Part shown: positions 34,801-43,199 of the stretch, piece after piece
Numbering within the stretch: position 1 is the first letter of the stretch
Layout: every line of letters begins with the position of its first letter
Assembly: GCF_014168815.1 (NCBI RefSeq)
Contig: NZ_AP021972.1
Coordinates: forward strand, 1,922,001 to 1,986,000
Direction of reading: 5' to 3'
DNA: 64,000 nt
Source of the DNA: Klebsiella sp. WP3-W18-ESBL-02
GTDB taxonomy: Bacteria > Pseudomonadota > Gammaproteobacteria > Enterobacterales > Enterobacteriaceae
Translations under genes and position numbers: made by a program
The notes under the pieces: model-generated
What the model saw: the letters and a program-made list of their open reading frames with translations, nothing else
What the model was told of the DNA's origin: nothing
Database searches by the model: none

Positions 34801-36450
34801 TTATCGCTGAGCGCAACCTGCGCACTGTTTATTCTGAATCTGCTGGAAGAAGTCGTTGCCTTTATCATCCACCAGGATAAAGGCCGGGAAGTTTTCGACT
34901 TCAATTTTCCAGATAGCTTCCATGCCCAGCTCAGGATAGGCCACGCATTCCAGACTCTTAATGCTGGTTTGCGCCAGTACCGCTGCCGGGCCGCCGATGC
35001 TGCCCAGGTAGAAACCGCCGTGTTTGTGGCAGGCGTCGGTCACCTGCTGGCTGCGGTTGCCTTTGGCCAGCATCACCATGCTTGCGCCGTGAGACTGAAG
35101 CAGATCGACATAGGAGTCCATACGGCCCGCGGTGGTTGGGCCCAGGGAGCCGGAGGCATAGCCTTCCGGTGTTTTCGCCGGACCCGCATAGTAGATCGGA
35201 TGGTCTTTCACGTACTGCGGCAGGTCTTCGCCGTTATCGAGCAGTTCTTTAAGCTTCGCGTGTGCGATATCGCGGGCAACAATGATGGTGCCGTTAAGCG
35301 ACAGGCGGGTAGACACAGGATGTGCAGAAAGCTGGGCTAAAATGTCGCTCATCGGCTGGTTGAGGTTAATGCTGACCGCATTGCCTTCACCTTGCTGGCG
35401 CAGCGCTTCCGGGATGTACTGCCCCGGATTGTGCTCCATTTTTTCAATCCAGATGCCGTCGCGGTTGATTTTCGCTTTGATATTACGGTCGGCAGAGCAG
35501 GAGACGCCCATGCCGATTGGGCAGGACGCGCCGTGACGCGGCAGACGAATCACGCGAATGTCGTGGGCAAAGTATTTGCCGCCAAACTGCGCGCCGAGGC
35601 CGAGGTTACGGGCTTCTTCCATCAGCTCTTGTTCCAGCTTCACGTCGCGAAACGCCTGACCGTGCTCGTTACCTTCGGTTGGTAAACCGTCGTAGTAGCG
35701 GGTGGAGGCCAGCTTGACGGTTTTCAGCGTGGATTCTGCGGACGTGCCGCCGATGACAAACGCAATGTGGTAGGGCGGGCAGGCTGCCGTGCCGAGGGTG
35801 CGCATTTTCTCGACGAGGTAGTTTTTCAGCTTCGCCGGGGTGATCAGCGCTTTGGTTTCCTGATACAGATAGGTTTTGTTGGCTGAGCCGCCGCCTTTGG
35901 CGATGCACAGGAATTTGTACTCGTCGCCGTCAACGCTGTAGAGGTCGATCTGCGCCGGCAGGTTGGTGCCGGTGTTGACTTCTTTATACATATCCAGCGC
36001 GGCATTCTGTGAATAGCGCAGGTTGTCTGAGATATAGGTGTTGTACACGCCCTGGGACAGCGCAGCTTCGTCGCCGCCGCCGGTCCAGACGCGCTGGCCT
36101 TTTTTGCCCATGATGATCGCGGTGCCGGTGTCCTGACAGGTTGGCAGAATACCTTTTGCGGCGATTTCGGAGTTGCGCAGGAACTGCAGCGCGACGTATT
36201 TATCGTTCTCGCTGGCTTCCGGGTCGTTAAGAATGGCGGCGACCTGTTTCTGGTGCGACGGGCGCAGCATAAACGCCGCGTCGTGGAACGCCTGTTGAGC
36301 CAGCAGGGTCAGCGCTTCGGGGGCAACTTTCAGCACTTCCTGGCCGTCAAATTCGGCCACGGAAACGTGTTCACGGCTCAGCAGGTAGTATTCGGTATCG
36401 TCGTGCGACAGCGGGAAGGGGTCCTGGTAGACAAAAGGTTTGTTTGACAT
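34801..36450 (-). CDS. Class I fumarate hydratase (FumA/FumB type)
   Basis: Oxygen-sensitive [4Fe-4S] fumarase interconverting malate and fumarate. It has 549 residues (548 in E. coli FumA and FumB), very similar to both, so it may be a third paralogue. Cluster Cys are visible in LPTCQDTGTAI, GTAACPPYHIAF and HGASCPIGMG (about residues 105, 224 and 318). The C-terminal domain has HPIYYAGPAKTPEG and GSLGPTTAGRMD. It lies downstream of the DASS carrier on the same strand, which suggests use in the reductive direction (malate to fumarate) for the divergent fumarate reductase. Confidence 0.95.
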   Translation of the reverse strand: MSNKPFVYQDPFPLSHDDTEYYLLSREHVSVAEFDGQEVLKVAPEALTLLAQQAFHDAAFMLRPSHQKQVAAILNDPEASENDKYVALQFLRNSEIAAKGILPTCQDTGTAIIMGKKGQRVWTGGGDEAALSQGVYNTYISDNLRYSQNAALDMYKEVNTGTNLPAQIDLYSVDGDEYKFLCIAKGGGSANKTYLYQETKALITPAKLKNYLVEKMRTLGTAACPPYHIAFVIGGTSAESTLKTVKLASTRYYDGLPTEGNEHGQAFRDVKLEQELMEEARNLGLGAQFGGKYFAHDIRVIRLPRHGASCPIGMGVSCSADRNIKAKINRDGIWIEKMEHNPGQYIPEALRQQGEGNAVSINLNQPMSDILAQLSAHPVSTRLSLNGTIIVARDIAHAKLKELLDNGEDLPQYVKDHPIYYAGPAKTPEGYASGSLGPTTAGRMDSYVDLLQSHGASMVMLAKGNRSQQVTDACHKHGGFYLGSIGGPAAVLAQTSIKSLECVAYPELGMEAIWKIEVENFPAFILVDDKGNDFFQQIQNKQCAGCAQR

Positions 36451-36506
36451 AGCTCTTCACTCCATAAAAATAAAACCGCCGGAGGTTGCCCACCGACGGT
36501 TATGAA

Positions 36507-38021
36507 TCAGAACATCATAGACATCCACGGGTAGCCGATAAGCAGCAGGGCCGCCAGGAAGATGCCGCCAAAGATGGTGCCGAGGCGCCAGTAATCTTTG
36601 GTTGGCAGGTAGCCGCTGCCGTAATAAATCGGGCTGGGGCCGGTACCGTACGGGGTGATGATCCCCATGATACCCAGCGAGGTCACCATCAGCAGCACGA
36701 AGACTTCCATATTCATGCCAGGGATCGTGGAGGCGATGGTCAGCATCGCAGGCAGCAGCGCGGTGGTGTGCGCGGTGGTGCTGGCAAACAGGTAATGCAG
36801 CAGGTAGAACGCCAGCAGCAGGACGATGGTCGCGACGCCCGGCGAGATGCCGCTCATCAGCATGCCGCCTTCTTTACCCAGCCAGCCGATAAAGCCGGTA
36901 GAGGAGAGACCGTCGGCCAGCGCGACGAGGGTGGCAAACCAGACAAAGGTGTTCCAGGCGGCTTTGTTGCCGGTAATGTCGTTCCACTCCAGTACGCCTG
37001 TCCACAGCATCAGGCCGATAATCAGCAGAGCGGCCATGGCCGGCTCAATCCACGCGGCGGCGAAGATCCACATCATCAGCGCACAGCATACGAAGACCAG
37101 CAGCAGAATTTCATTGCGTGACAGTTTGCCCAGTTTTTCCAGTTCACGAGAGGCCCACAGCGGCACTTCATCGTTAACCTTCACTTCCGGTGGGTAGAAC
37201 CAGTAGGCCAGCAGCGGCATGGTGAGGATCAGCAGCACGCCCAGCGGCAGGAAGGCGATGAACCAGGTGCCCCAGGAAATGTTAATGCCGACGATACTTT
37301 TCACCAGCGCCAGCGCCAGCAGGTTAGGTGCCAGAGCGGACAAGAACATTGAGCTGGTGATACAGGCTGCGGTAATCGCCACCCACATCAGATAAGAACC
37401 AATTTTACGTGCGCTGGGATCGTTGGGTTTTGAACCGTACAGCGGCGGCAGGTTGGCGATAATCGGATAGATGGTCCCGCCGCTACGCGCGGTGTTGGAC
37501 GGCGTGAACGGTGCCAGCAGCAGGTCTGCCAGGGTGATGGCATAACCAAGCGTCAGGCTGCGACGGCCAAGATATTTGACCAGAATCAGCGCCAGGCGGC
37601 GGCCGAAGCGGGTTTTATCATAGCCTGCGGCGAACATGAAGGCGCCGAAAATCAGCCATACGGTGGAGTTCCCGAAACCGCTGACCGCCCATTTAAAGGA
37701 GGCACCAGCAAGCTTGAATTTCGGATCGGCCAACTGGTCCGGGCTGAAAAGCACCCACTGGCTGCACAGTGCGATGGCGACCACGCCGGTCAAACCAATC
37801 ACGGCACCCGGCAGCGGTTCGAAGATCAGGCCGACGATGACGCCGACGAAGATAGCGAAATAGTGCCAGGCGTACGGTGGCAGACCATCAGGCACGGGGA
37901 CAAAGAGCAACAGCACGGCCACGATAATTGGCAGTGCCATCATCACGAGACGGTTTTTCTTCCCGTCTTTCGGTTTACTCACCGGTGTTGGCGAGGGCGA
38001 TGTCGCAGATTTCTCGTTCAT
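36507..38021 (-). CDS. DASS-family dicarboxylate/tricarboxylate carrier (CitT/TtdT-like)
   Basis: Inner-membrane anion carrier, 504 residues with about 12 hydrophobic segments after a charged N-terminus. The two substrate-site signatures of the family are APFTPSNTARSGG and LFASTTAHTTALLPAM. Relatives exchange citrate, tartrate or succinate. In this setting, uptake of malate, tartrate, citrate or fumarate against succinate is the likely job. First gene of the minus-strand operon carrier-fumarase, with 56 bases between them. Confidence 0.88.
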   Translation of the reverse strand: MNEKSATSPSPTPVSKPKDGKKNRLVMMALPIIVAVLLLFVPVPDGLPPYAWHYFAIFVGVIVGLIFEPLPGAVIGLTGVVAIALCSQWVLFSPDQLADPKFKLAGASFKWAVSGFGNSTVWLIFGAFMFAAGYDKTRFGRRLALILVKYLGRRSLTLGYAITLADLLLAPFTPSNTARSGGTIYPIIANLPPLYGSKPNDPSARKIGSYLMWVAITAACITSSMFLSALAPNLLALALVKSIVGINISWGTWFIAFLPLGVLLILTMPLLAYWFYPPEVKVNDEVPLWASRELEKLGKLSRNEILLLVFVCCALMMWIFAAAWIEPAMAALLIIGLMLWTGVLEWNDITGNKAAWNTFVWFATLVALADGLSSTGFIGWLGKEGGMLMSGISPGVATIVLLLAFYLLHYLFASTTAHTTALLPAMLTIASTIPGMNMEVFVLLMVTSLGIMGIITPYGTGPSPIYYGSGYLPTKDYWRLGTIFGGIFLAALLLIGYPWMSMMF

Positions 38022-38213
38022 ATTACGCTTCTATAAGTAGTTAATAATTCGATTCGCAAAAACTGCCGCTCTGCTTTTTTTAGTTTTTTTACTTTATTTA
38101 GATTTCAAAAGTACTGCAGGCAATTTTGAGTATAGGTCGTTAGCGCTATTTTATTTAGCGCCAGCGTGAAAAATTCTTATATTCATATAATGCGCTTTTG
38201 AAGGCCATTACAA

Positions 38214-38227
38214 TTGATCGCGATCAA
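38214..38227. promoter_or_regulatory. Perfect FNR box between carrier and fumarate reductase
   Basis: TTGATCGCGATCAA is an exact TTGAT-N4-ATCAA match. It lies in a 628-base AT-rich divergent intergenic region, about 190 bases before the carrier start and 430 before the reductase start. That region holds no supported gene. An FNR site predicts anaerobic induction of one or both operons. Confidence 0.8.
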
Positions 38228-38263
38228 AAAAAGACAATCATGGTGTTATTTTTATGCGAATCA

Positions 38264-38292
38264 AAATAACCCTGTTGAATTATAGGTTATTT
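38264..38292. repeat. Inverted repeat near the FNR box
   Basis: AAATAACC (38264-38271) and GGTTATTT (38285-38292), 13-base spacer. With one mismatch the arms extend to TCAAAATAACC/GGTTATTTGA. Candidate binding site for the local DcuR-type regulator; no family consensus is claimed. Confidence 0.4.
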
Positions 38293-38649
38293 GACGGGTA
38301 AAACATATTTAATGGTTTATTTTTAAGGTGAATTAATGATGTTTTTATAATTTAACTCGTTGAGTTTAGGTGTTTTTATTTAGATGCGCCACTGGTTTGT
38401 CCACTGGTTTTTAAGTTATGTGTTTATTGATATTTATTAAAAAATTGTGAATAAAATATAATTTAATTAGTAACACTATGGGGGTATTGGTGTTATTAGT
38501 GGGATTAAATAGTTTTATAACTAACGTAATAGCTTTAGTAACTAAAATTATCGCTATATTAATAGCATGATATCGGCATAACAAATAACTCAAATACAGC
38601 CCGATCCCGAATTCTGAGATTTTAATTTTAAAGTTTGGAGTTTACTCGT

Positions 38650-41454
38650 ATGAACAACGATCATCGCGTACTTAGCGCTTTTACCTTGCCGAACGGCACC
38701 GAGCTGAAAAACCGCCTGTTTATGGCACCCATGACGACCTGCTCGGGTTATTACGACGGTTCTGTCAGCAGCGAACTGATTGAGTACTACCGCGCCCGCG
38801 CCGGACGTATCGGTACCATCATCGTCGAGTGCTGCTTTGTGGACGATTTGGGGCTGGCGTTCCCGGGTGCGCTCGGCATCGACAGCGACGACAAAATTGC
38901 CGGGCTGGCAAAGATTGCTGAAGCGATCAAATCCAAAGGTTCGAAAGCGCTGCTGCAAATCTACCACGGCGGTCGCATGGTCGATCCGAAACTGATCGGC
39001 GGTCGTACGCCGGTGGGCCCTAGCGCCGTGGCCGCGCCGCGTGAGGGGGCCGCCACGCCGGTCGCGCTGACGGCGCAAGAAGTGGAAAGCATGATCGGTA
39101 AATTTGGCGACGCCGTTCGCCGCGCCATTCAGGCCGGTTTCGACGGCGTAGAATTGCACGGTGCCAATACCTATTTGATCCAACAGTTTTACTCGCCGAA
39201 CTCCAACCAGCGCGATGATGAATGGGGCGGTAGCCGCGACAATCGCGCGAAGTTCCCGCTGGCGGTGCTCGACATCACCCACAAAATGGTCCGTCAGTAC
39301 GCCGACGATGCCTTTATCATTGGCTATCGTTTCTCGCCGGAAGAAATGGAAGTGCCGGGGATCCGCTTTGAAGATACGCTGTATCTGCTGGAAAAACTGG
39401 CCGCCCGTGGTCTGGACTACCTGCACTTCTCCGTCGGCGCCACTCTGCGCCCGTCGATTGTTGAAACCAACGACCCCACCCCGCTGATTGAAAAATATGT
39501 TGCGATGCGTTCAGAAACGCTGGCGCAGGTGCCGGTGATGGGCGTAGGCGGCGTGGTGAATGCGAGTGACGTTGATAGCGCCATGGACCACGGTTACGAC
39601 CTCGTTGCCGTCGGCCGCGCCTGCATTGCCTATCCAGACTGGGCCGACCGTATTGCCGATGACCAGATGCTGGATCTGTTTATTGATAGCACCCAGCGCG
39701 AAGCGCTGAATATCCCGGAACCGCTGTGGCGCTTCTCGCTGGTTGAAGCGATGATCCGTGATATGAGTATGACGGTTTCCAAATTTAAACCGGGCGTATT
39801 CGTGGAAAAAGTACAGGATGAAGCCGGCGAACTGGTGATTAACGTTAGCCTGGAAACCGACCGTATTGCCGATATCGAACTGACCGGCGGTGTCGATCAG
39901 GACGTTGAATTCGTGACCAGCTTTGAAGAGATCCGTTCGCGTATTCTTGATGCCAATACCCCGCACGTCGACGCTATTTCGGGCGCGACCAGCCAGAGCG
40001 AAGCGGTGAAAAAAGCCGTCTCGAAAGCGATGGTGAAATCCAGCAAAGCGCTGATGGCGGAAGAGGGGGGCGACAACGCAACGCCGAAAGCCTATGACGT
40101 TGTGGTGGTCGGCAGCGGCGGCGCTGGCCTCGCGGCGGCAATTCAGGCGCATGACGACGGCGCAAGCGTGTTGATTGTCGAAAAAATGCCGACTATTGGC
40201 GGGAATACCATCAAAGCGTCTGCCGGGATGAACGCGGCGGAAACCCGCTTCCAGCGCGTGAAAGGCATTCAGGACAGCAAGGCGCTGTTCTACGCAGAAA
40301 CGCTGAAAGGCGGCAAAAACAAAAACAACCCAGCGCTGCTGCACCGCTTTGTCGAAAACGCGCCGCAGGCGATCGAGTGGCTGGCCGACCGTGGCATCAT
40401 GCTGAACGATATTACCACCACCGGCGGTATGAGCATTGACCGTACTCACCGTCCGAAAGACGGTTCAGCCGTTGGCGGCTATCTCATCAGCGGTCTTGTG
40501 CGTAACGTCACAAAACGCCAGATTGACGTCATGCTCGACACTTCGGTGGTCGATATTGTGATGGACGGCGGTGAAGTTTCAGCGGTGCGTCTGCTGACCG
40601 ATGAGCAGGAAAACATCACCATTGCAACGCGCAGCATTATCGTGGCGACCGGCGGCTTCAGCGCCAATAGCGAGATGGTAGTGAAATACCGTCCGGATCT
40701 GGCGGGCTTCGTGACCACCAACCACAAAGGTGCGACCGGCGGCGGTATTGCGCTGCTGGAACGCATCGGCGCGGGTACGGTGGATATGGGTGAAATCCAG
40801 ATTCACCCGACGGTAGAGCAAAAAACGTCTTACCTGGTGTCTGAATCCATCCGCGGCGGCGGCGCTATCCTGGTCAATCAGAAAGGGAGCCGTTTCTTTA
40901 ATGAGATGGAAACACGCGATAAAGTCTCGGCGGCCATTATCGCGCTGCCGGAGCACTACGCGTATATCGTCTTTGATGAACACGTCCGCACCAAAAACAA
41001 AGCGGCAGACGAATACATCGCCAAAGGCCTGGTCACCAGCGCCAGTACCGCCGCCGAGCTGGCCGCGAAGCTGGGATTAGACGAGGCGACGTTCCTCGAC
41101 ACGCTGACCCGCTATAACGCAGCGGTAGAAAAACAGGATGATGAAGAGTTTGGCCGTAAAACTGCGCTGCGTGCGCCAATCAATGAAGGGCCGTTCCACG
41201 CCATTCAGATTGCACCGGGCGTTCACCACACGATGGGCGGCGTCACCATCAACACTGAAACCAGCGTATTGAACGTGAACAAACAGGTGATTCCTGGCGC
41301 GTTCGCGGCGGGTGAAGTGGTTGGCGGTATTCACGGTGGTAACCGCATTGGCGGAAACGCCGTCGCTGATATTATTATTTTTGGCACACTCGCCGGCCAT
41401 CAGGCCGCGATGCGTGCGCAGCAGCAGCCTTGGGCGATGCTTGAATCCGCATAA
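38650..41454 (+). CDS. Cytosolic NADH:fumarate reductase (OYE - FMN_bind - FAD_binding_2 fusion)
   Basis: 934 residues in three modules. (1) About 1-365: old-yellow-enzyme-like FMN domain with NRLFMAPMTT, DGVELHGANTYLIQQF and MGVGGVVNAS, the NADH-side module. (2) About 390-460: FMN_bind domain with DAISGATS (441-448), whose Thr447 should carry covalently linked FMN. (3) About 480-925: fumarate-reductase flavoprotein domain with VVVGSGGAGLAAA (FAD loop at 488-493), HHTMGGV and IHGGNRIGGNA at the substrate site. No signal peptide, so soluble and cytosolic, unlike membrane FrdABCD. An enzyme of this architecture has been described from Klebsiella pneumoniae as NADH:fumarate oxidoreductase. ATG 38650 is preceded by GGAG; the upstream TTG is rejected. 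The apbE-type gene follows. Confidence 0.9.
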   Translation: MNNDHRVLSAFTLPNGTELKNRLFMAPMTTCSGYYDGSVSSELIEYYRARAGRIGTIIVECCFVDDLGLAFPGALGIDSDDKIAGLAKIAEAIKSKGSKALLQIYHGGRMVDPKLIGGRTPVGPSAVAAPREGAATPVALTAQEVESMIGKFGDAVRRAIQAGFDGVELHGANTYLIQQFYSPNSNQRDDEWGGSRDNRAKFPLAVLDITHKMVRQYADDAFIIGYRFSPEEMEVPGIRFEDTLYLLEKLAARGLDYLHFSVGATLRPSIVETNDPTPLIEKYVAMRSETLAQVPVMGVGGVVNASDVDSAMDHGYDLVAVGRACIAYPDWADRIADDQMLDLFIDSTQREALNIPEPLWRFSLVEAMIRDMSMTVSKFKPGVFVEKVQDEAGELVINVSLETDRIADIELTGGVDQDVEFVTSFEEIRSRILDANTPHVDAISGATSQSEAVKKAVSKAMVKSSKALMAEEGGDNATPKAYDVVVVGSGGAGLAAAIQAHDDGASVLIVEKMPTIGGNTIKASAGMNAAETRFQRVKGIQDSKALFYAETLKGGKNKNNPALLHRFVENAPQAIEWLADRGIMLNDITTTGGMSIDRTHRPKDGSAVGGYLISGLVRNVTKRQIDVMLDTSVVDIVMDGGEVSAVRLLTDEQENITIATRSIIVATGGFSANSEMVVKYRPDLAGFVTTNHKGATGGGIALLERIGAGTVDMGEIQIHPTVEQKTSYLVSESIRGGGAILVNQKGSRFFNEMETRDKVSAAIIALPEHYAYIVFDEHVRTKNKAADEYIAKGLVTSASTAAELAAKLGLDEATFLDTLTRYNAAVEKQDDEEFGRKTALRAPINEGPFHAIQIAPGVHHTMGGVTINTETSVLNVNKQVIPGAFAAGEVVGGIHGGNRIGGNAVADIIIFGTLAGHQAAMRAQQQPWAMLESA

Positions 41455-41475
41455 TTAACGGATGGCAGAGTCCCG

Positions 41476-41506
41476 TAGCCCGGCCGAGCGCAGCGACGCC
41501 GGGCTA
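41476..41506. repeat. REP-like hairpin between reductase and apbE-type gene
   Basis: TAGCCCGGC/GCCGGGCTA, nine-base perfect stem, in the Klebsiella/Enterobacter style of REP (GTAGCCCGG...GCGCAGCG). It lies inside the presumed operon and could lower expression of the flavin transferase relative to the reductase. Confidence 0.65.
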
Positions 41507-41533
41507 TTTCAACTTACATGAAGGGGGATTGGG

Positions 41534-42499
41534 ATGTCAGACAGTACCCGGGTTTACAGCTATTCCGCCGTTCTGATGGGCTCGCCCATTCTGCTAAAAC
41601 TCTTCGCCCACGACGAGGCGCTGGCCTCCCGCGTTTTTCGCCTGATCAAACAATACGAAGATTTACTTACCGTAAACCGCGCCCAGTCGCAGGTGATGGA
41701 CATTAACCACGCCGCCGGCCAGCATGCGGTGGCCGTCAGCAGCCCGGTCTACGCCCTGATCAAATGCGCCAAAGCCGCCAGTCTGCTGCCGCAGAGCGCG
41801 TTTAATCTGGCCATTGGGCCGCTGGTCAAACGCTGGCGTATCGGGTTTCGTGGGGATAGCGTGCCGCCGGCGGACGAAATCGCGCGTTTGCTGACGTTAA
41901 CCGACCCCAGGCAAGTTGTCCTTAACGATGCGGATGAGAGCGTCTATCTGACGCAGCCGGGCATGGAGATTGACCTTGGCGCAATCGCTAAAGGCTACAT
42001 CGCCGACCGCGTGCGCGACTATCTGCATAAAGAAGGCATCGCGCAGGGGTTAATCAACCTTGGCGGCAACGTACAGACGCTGGGTTCACCGGAAGGCGGT
42101 TGGTCCATCGGCCTAAAAAAACCGTTTTCCACTGCTGGCGCGATGATTGGTGCACTCGAGGTGGCGAATAAATCAGTGGTGACGTCCGGCGTGTATGAAC
42201 GTTTTTTTGAGCATAATGGCCATCTCTATCATCATATCCTCGACCCGCGCACCGGCTATCCGCTGGATAACGAACTCGACAGCGTGACCATCATCAGCAG
42301 CGATTCTATCGACGGCGATATCTGGACCACGCTGATGTACGGTATGGGGGTGGAGAAAGGCTGCGCGGCCCTGCGAGCAAGGCCGGATATTGAAGCCATT
42401 TTCGTCACCAGAACGAAAGAGGTGGTGCTGTCGTCAGCCCACCACTATCGTTTTACGCTGCTGGACAGCGAGTATCGCCTTACTGGCAGTACTGTTTAA
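41534..42499 (+). CDS. FAD:protein FMN transferase (ApbE family, cytosolic)
   Basis: Attaches FMN from FAD to a Ser/Thr of an S(T)GAT motif. It has 321 residues. Family motifs: LINLGGNVQTLG, MEIDLGAIAKGYIAD (metal/FAD site), HHILDPRTGYPLDN and IDGDIWTTLMYGMG. Standard ApbE is an exported lipoprotein; this one begins MSDSTRVYSYSAVLMGS with no signal or lipobox, so it acts in the cytosol. The obvious client is Thr447 of the reductase directly upstream. Its 3' end overlaps the convergent regulator gene by 20 bases. Confidence 0.9.
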   Translation: MSDSTRVYSYSAVLMGSPILLKLFAHDEALASRVFRLIKQYEDLLTVNRAQSQVMDINHAAGQHAVAVSSPVYALIKCAKAASLLPQSAFNLAIGPLVKRWRIGFRGDSVPPADEIARLLTLTDPRQVVLNDADESVYLTQPGMEIDLGAIAKGYIADRVRDYLHKEGIAQGLINLGGNVQTLGSPEGGWSIGLKKPFSTAGAMIGALEVANKSVVTSGVYERFFEHNGHLYHHILDPRTGYPLDNELDSVTIISSDSIDGDIWTTLMYGMGVEKGCAALRARPDIEAIFVTRTKEVVLSSAHHYRFTLLDSEYRLTGSTV

Positions 42500-43199
42500 G
42501 CAGCGCCGACTGTTCCGGCTGCAACCGATAGCGGTAGACCGGGCGGCCGGTGGCGCCATAGTGAATGCTGGTGAAGAGAATATTGATTTGTGCAAGCCAA
42601 ATCAGATATTTACGACACGATACGCGTGAGATATTCACCGCTTGCGCCAGATCGTCGGTGGAAAACTCGGTCTCAGGGTGGGCGTCAATCCACTGGCACA
42701 GGGTACGCAGCGTTTGCGGCGTTAACCCTTTCGGCAGCCGCTTGCTGTCCGCCAACTCCGGCGATTCGCCGTGTAGCAGACGGTCGACATCGGCCTGCTC
42801 ATAGTACGCGTGGCTCCCCATCAACTGCTTTTTCTCACGCCAGCTCAGCAGCGCTTCTTCAAAGCGCGGAAACTGGAAAGGCTTAATCAGATAATCGACG
42901 ACGCCATAGCGCAGCGACGTCTGAACGGTGGCGGCGTCGGAGGCGGAGGAGATCATGATAACGTCAATCGCTCGCCCGGCGTTGCGCACTTCCGGCAGCA
43001 GATCCAGCCCGTTGTCCTGCTGCATGTAGACGTCCAGCAGAATCAGGTCGATGGCGAGCGTGGCGTCCATGATCTTCTCGCGCGCCTGCTGGAGCGTAGA
43101 GGCGATACCGCAGCAGGCAAAGCCGTCAACCCTCTCGATATAGCAACGGTTCAGATCGGCCACCATGGCATCATCATCGACTATTAACACATTAATCAC
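42480..43199 (-). CDS. DcuR-type response regulator
   Basis: CitB/DcuR-family regulator, 239 residues, the same length as E. coli DcuR, which it resembles throughout (GLTPQTLRTLCQWIDAH; NISRVSCRKYLIWL). Receiver domain with VDDD (residues 7-10), phosphoacceptor Asp56 (LILLDVYM) and Lys in YLIKPFQ; C-terminal helix-turn-helix. The GTG start overlaps the kinase stop by four bases, and the longer ATG reading is inside the kinase. Likely activator of the adjacent fumarate genes. It could be the chromosome's only dcuR, but its position away from dcuB suggests a paralogue. Confidence 0.9.
   Translation of the reverse strand: MINVLIVDDDAMVADLNRCYIERVDGFACCGIASTLQQAREKIMDATLAIDLILLDVYMQQDNGLDLLPEVRNAGRAIDVIMISSASDAATVQTSLRYGVVDYLIKPFQFPRFEEALLSWREKKQLMGSHAYYEQADVDRLLHGESPELADSKRLPKGLTPQTLRTLCQWIDAHPETEFSTDDLAQAVNISRVSCRKYLIWLAQINILFTSIHYGATGRPVYRYRLQPEQSALLKQYCQ

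Noticed and set aside
38411..38593. 60-codon AT-rich minus-strand ORF in the divergent fumarate promoter
   Set aside because: Composition only (Ile/Asn/Thr), no ribosome-binding site, lies in regulatory DNA.
38590..39426. 278-codon minus-strand ORF
   Set aside because: Antisense to the fumarate reductase OYE domain, low-complexity shadow translation.
39511..40449. 312-codon minus-strand ORF
   Set aside because: Antisense to the reductase; no plausible start signal or domain.
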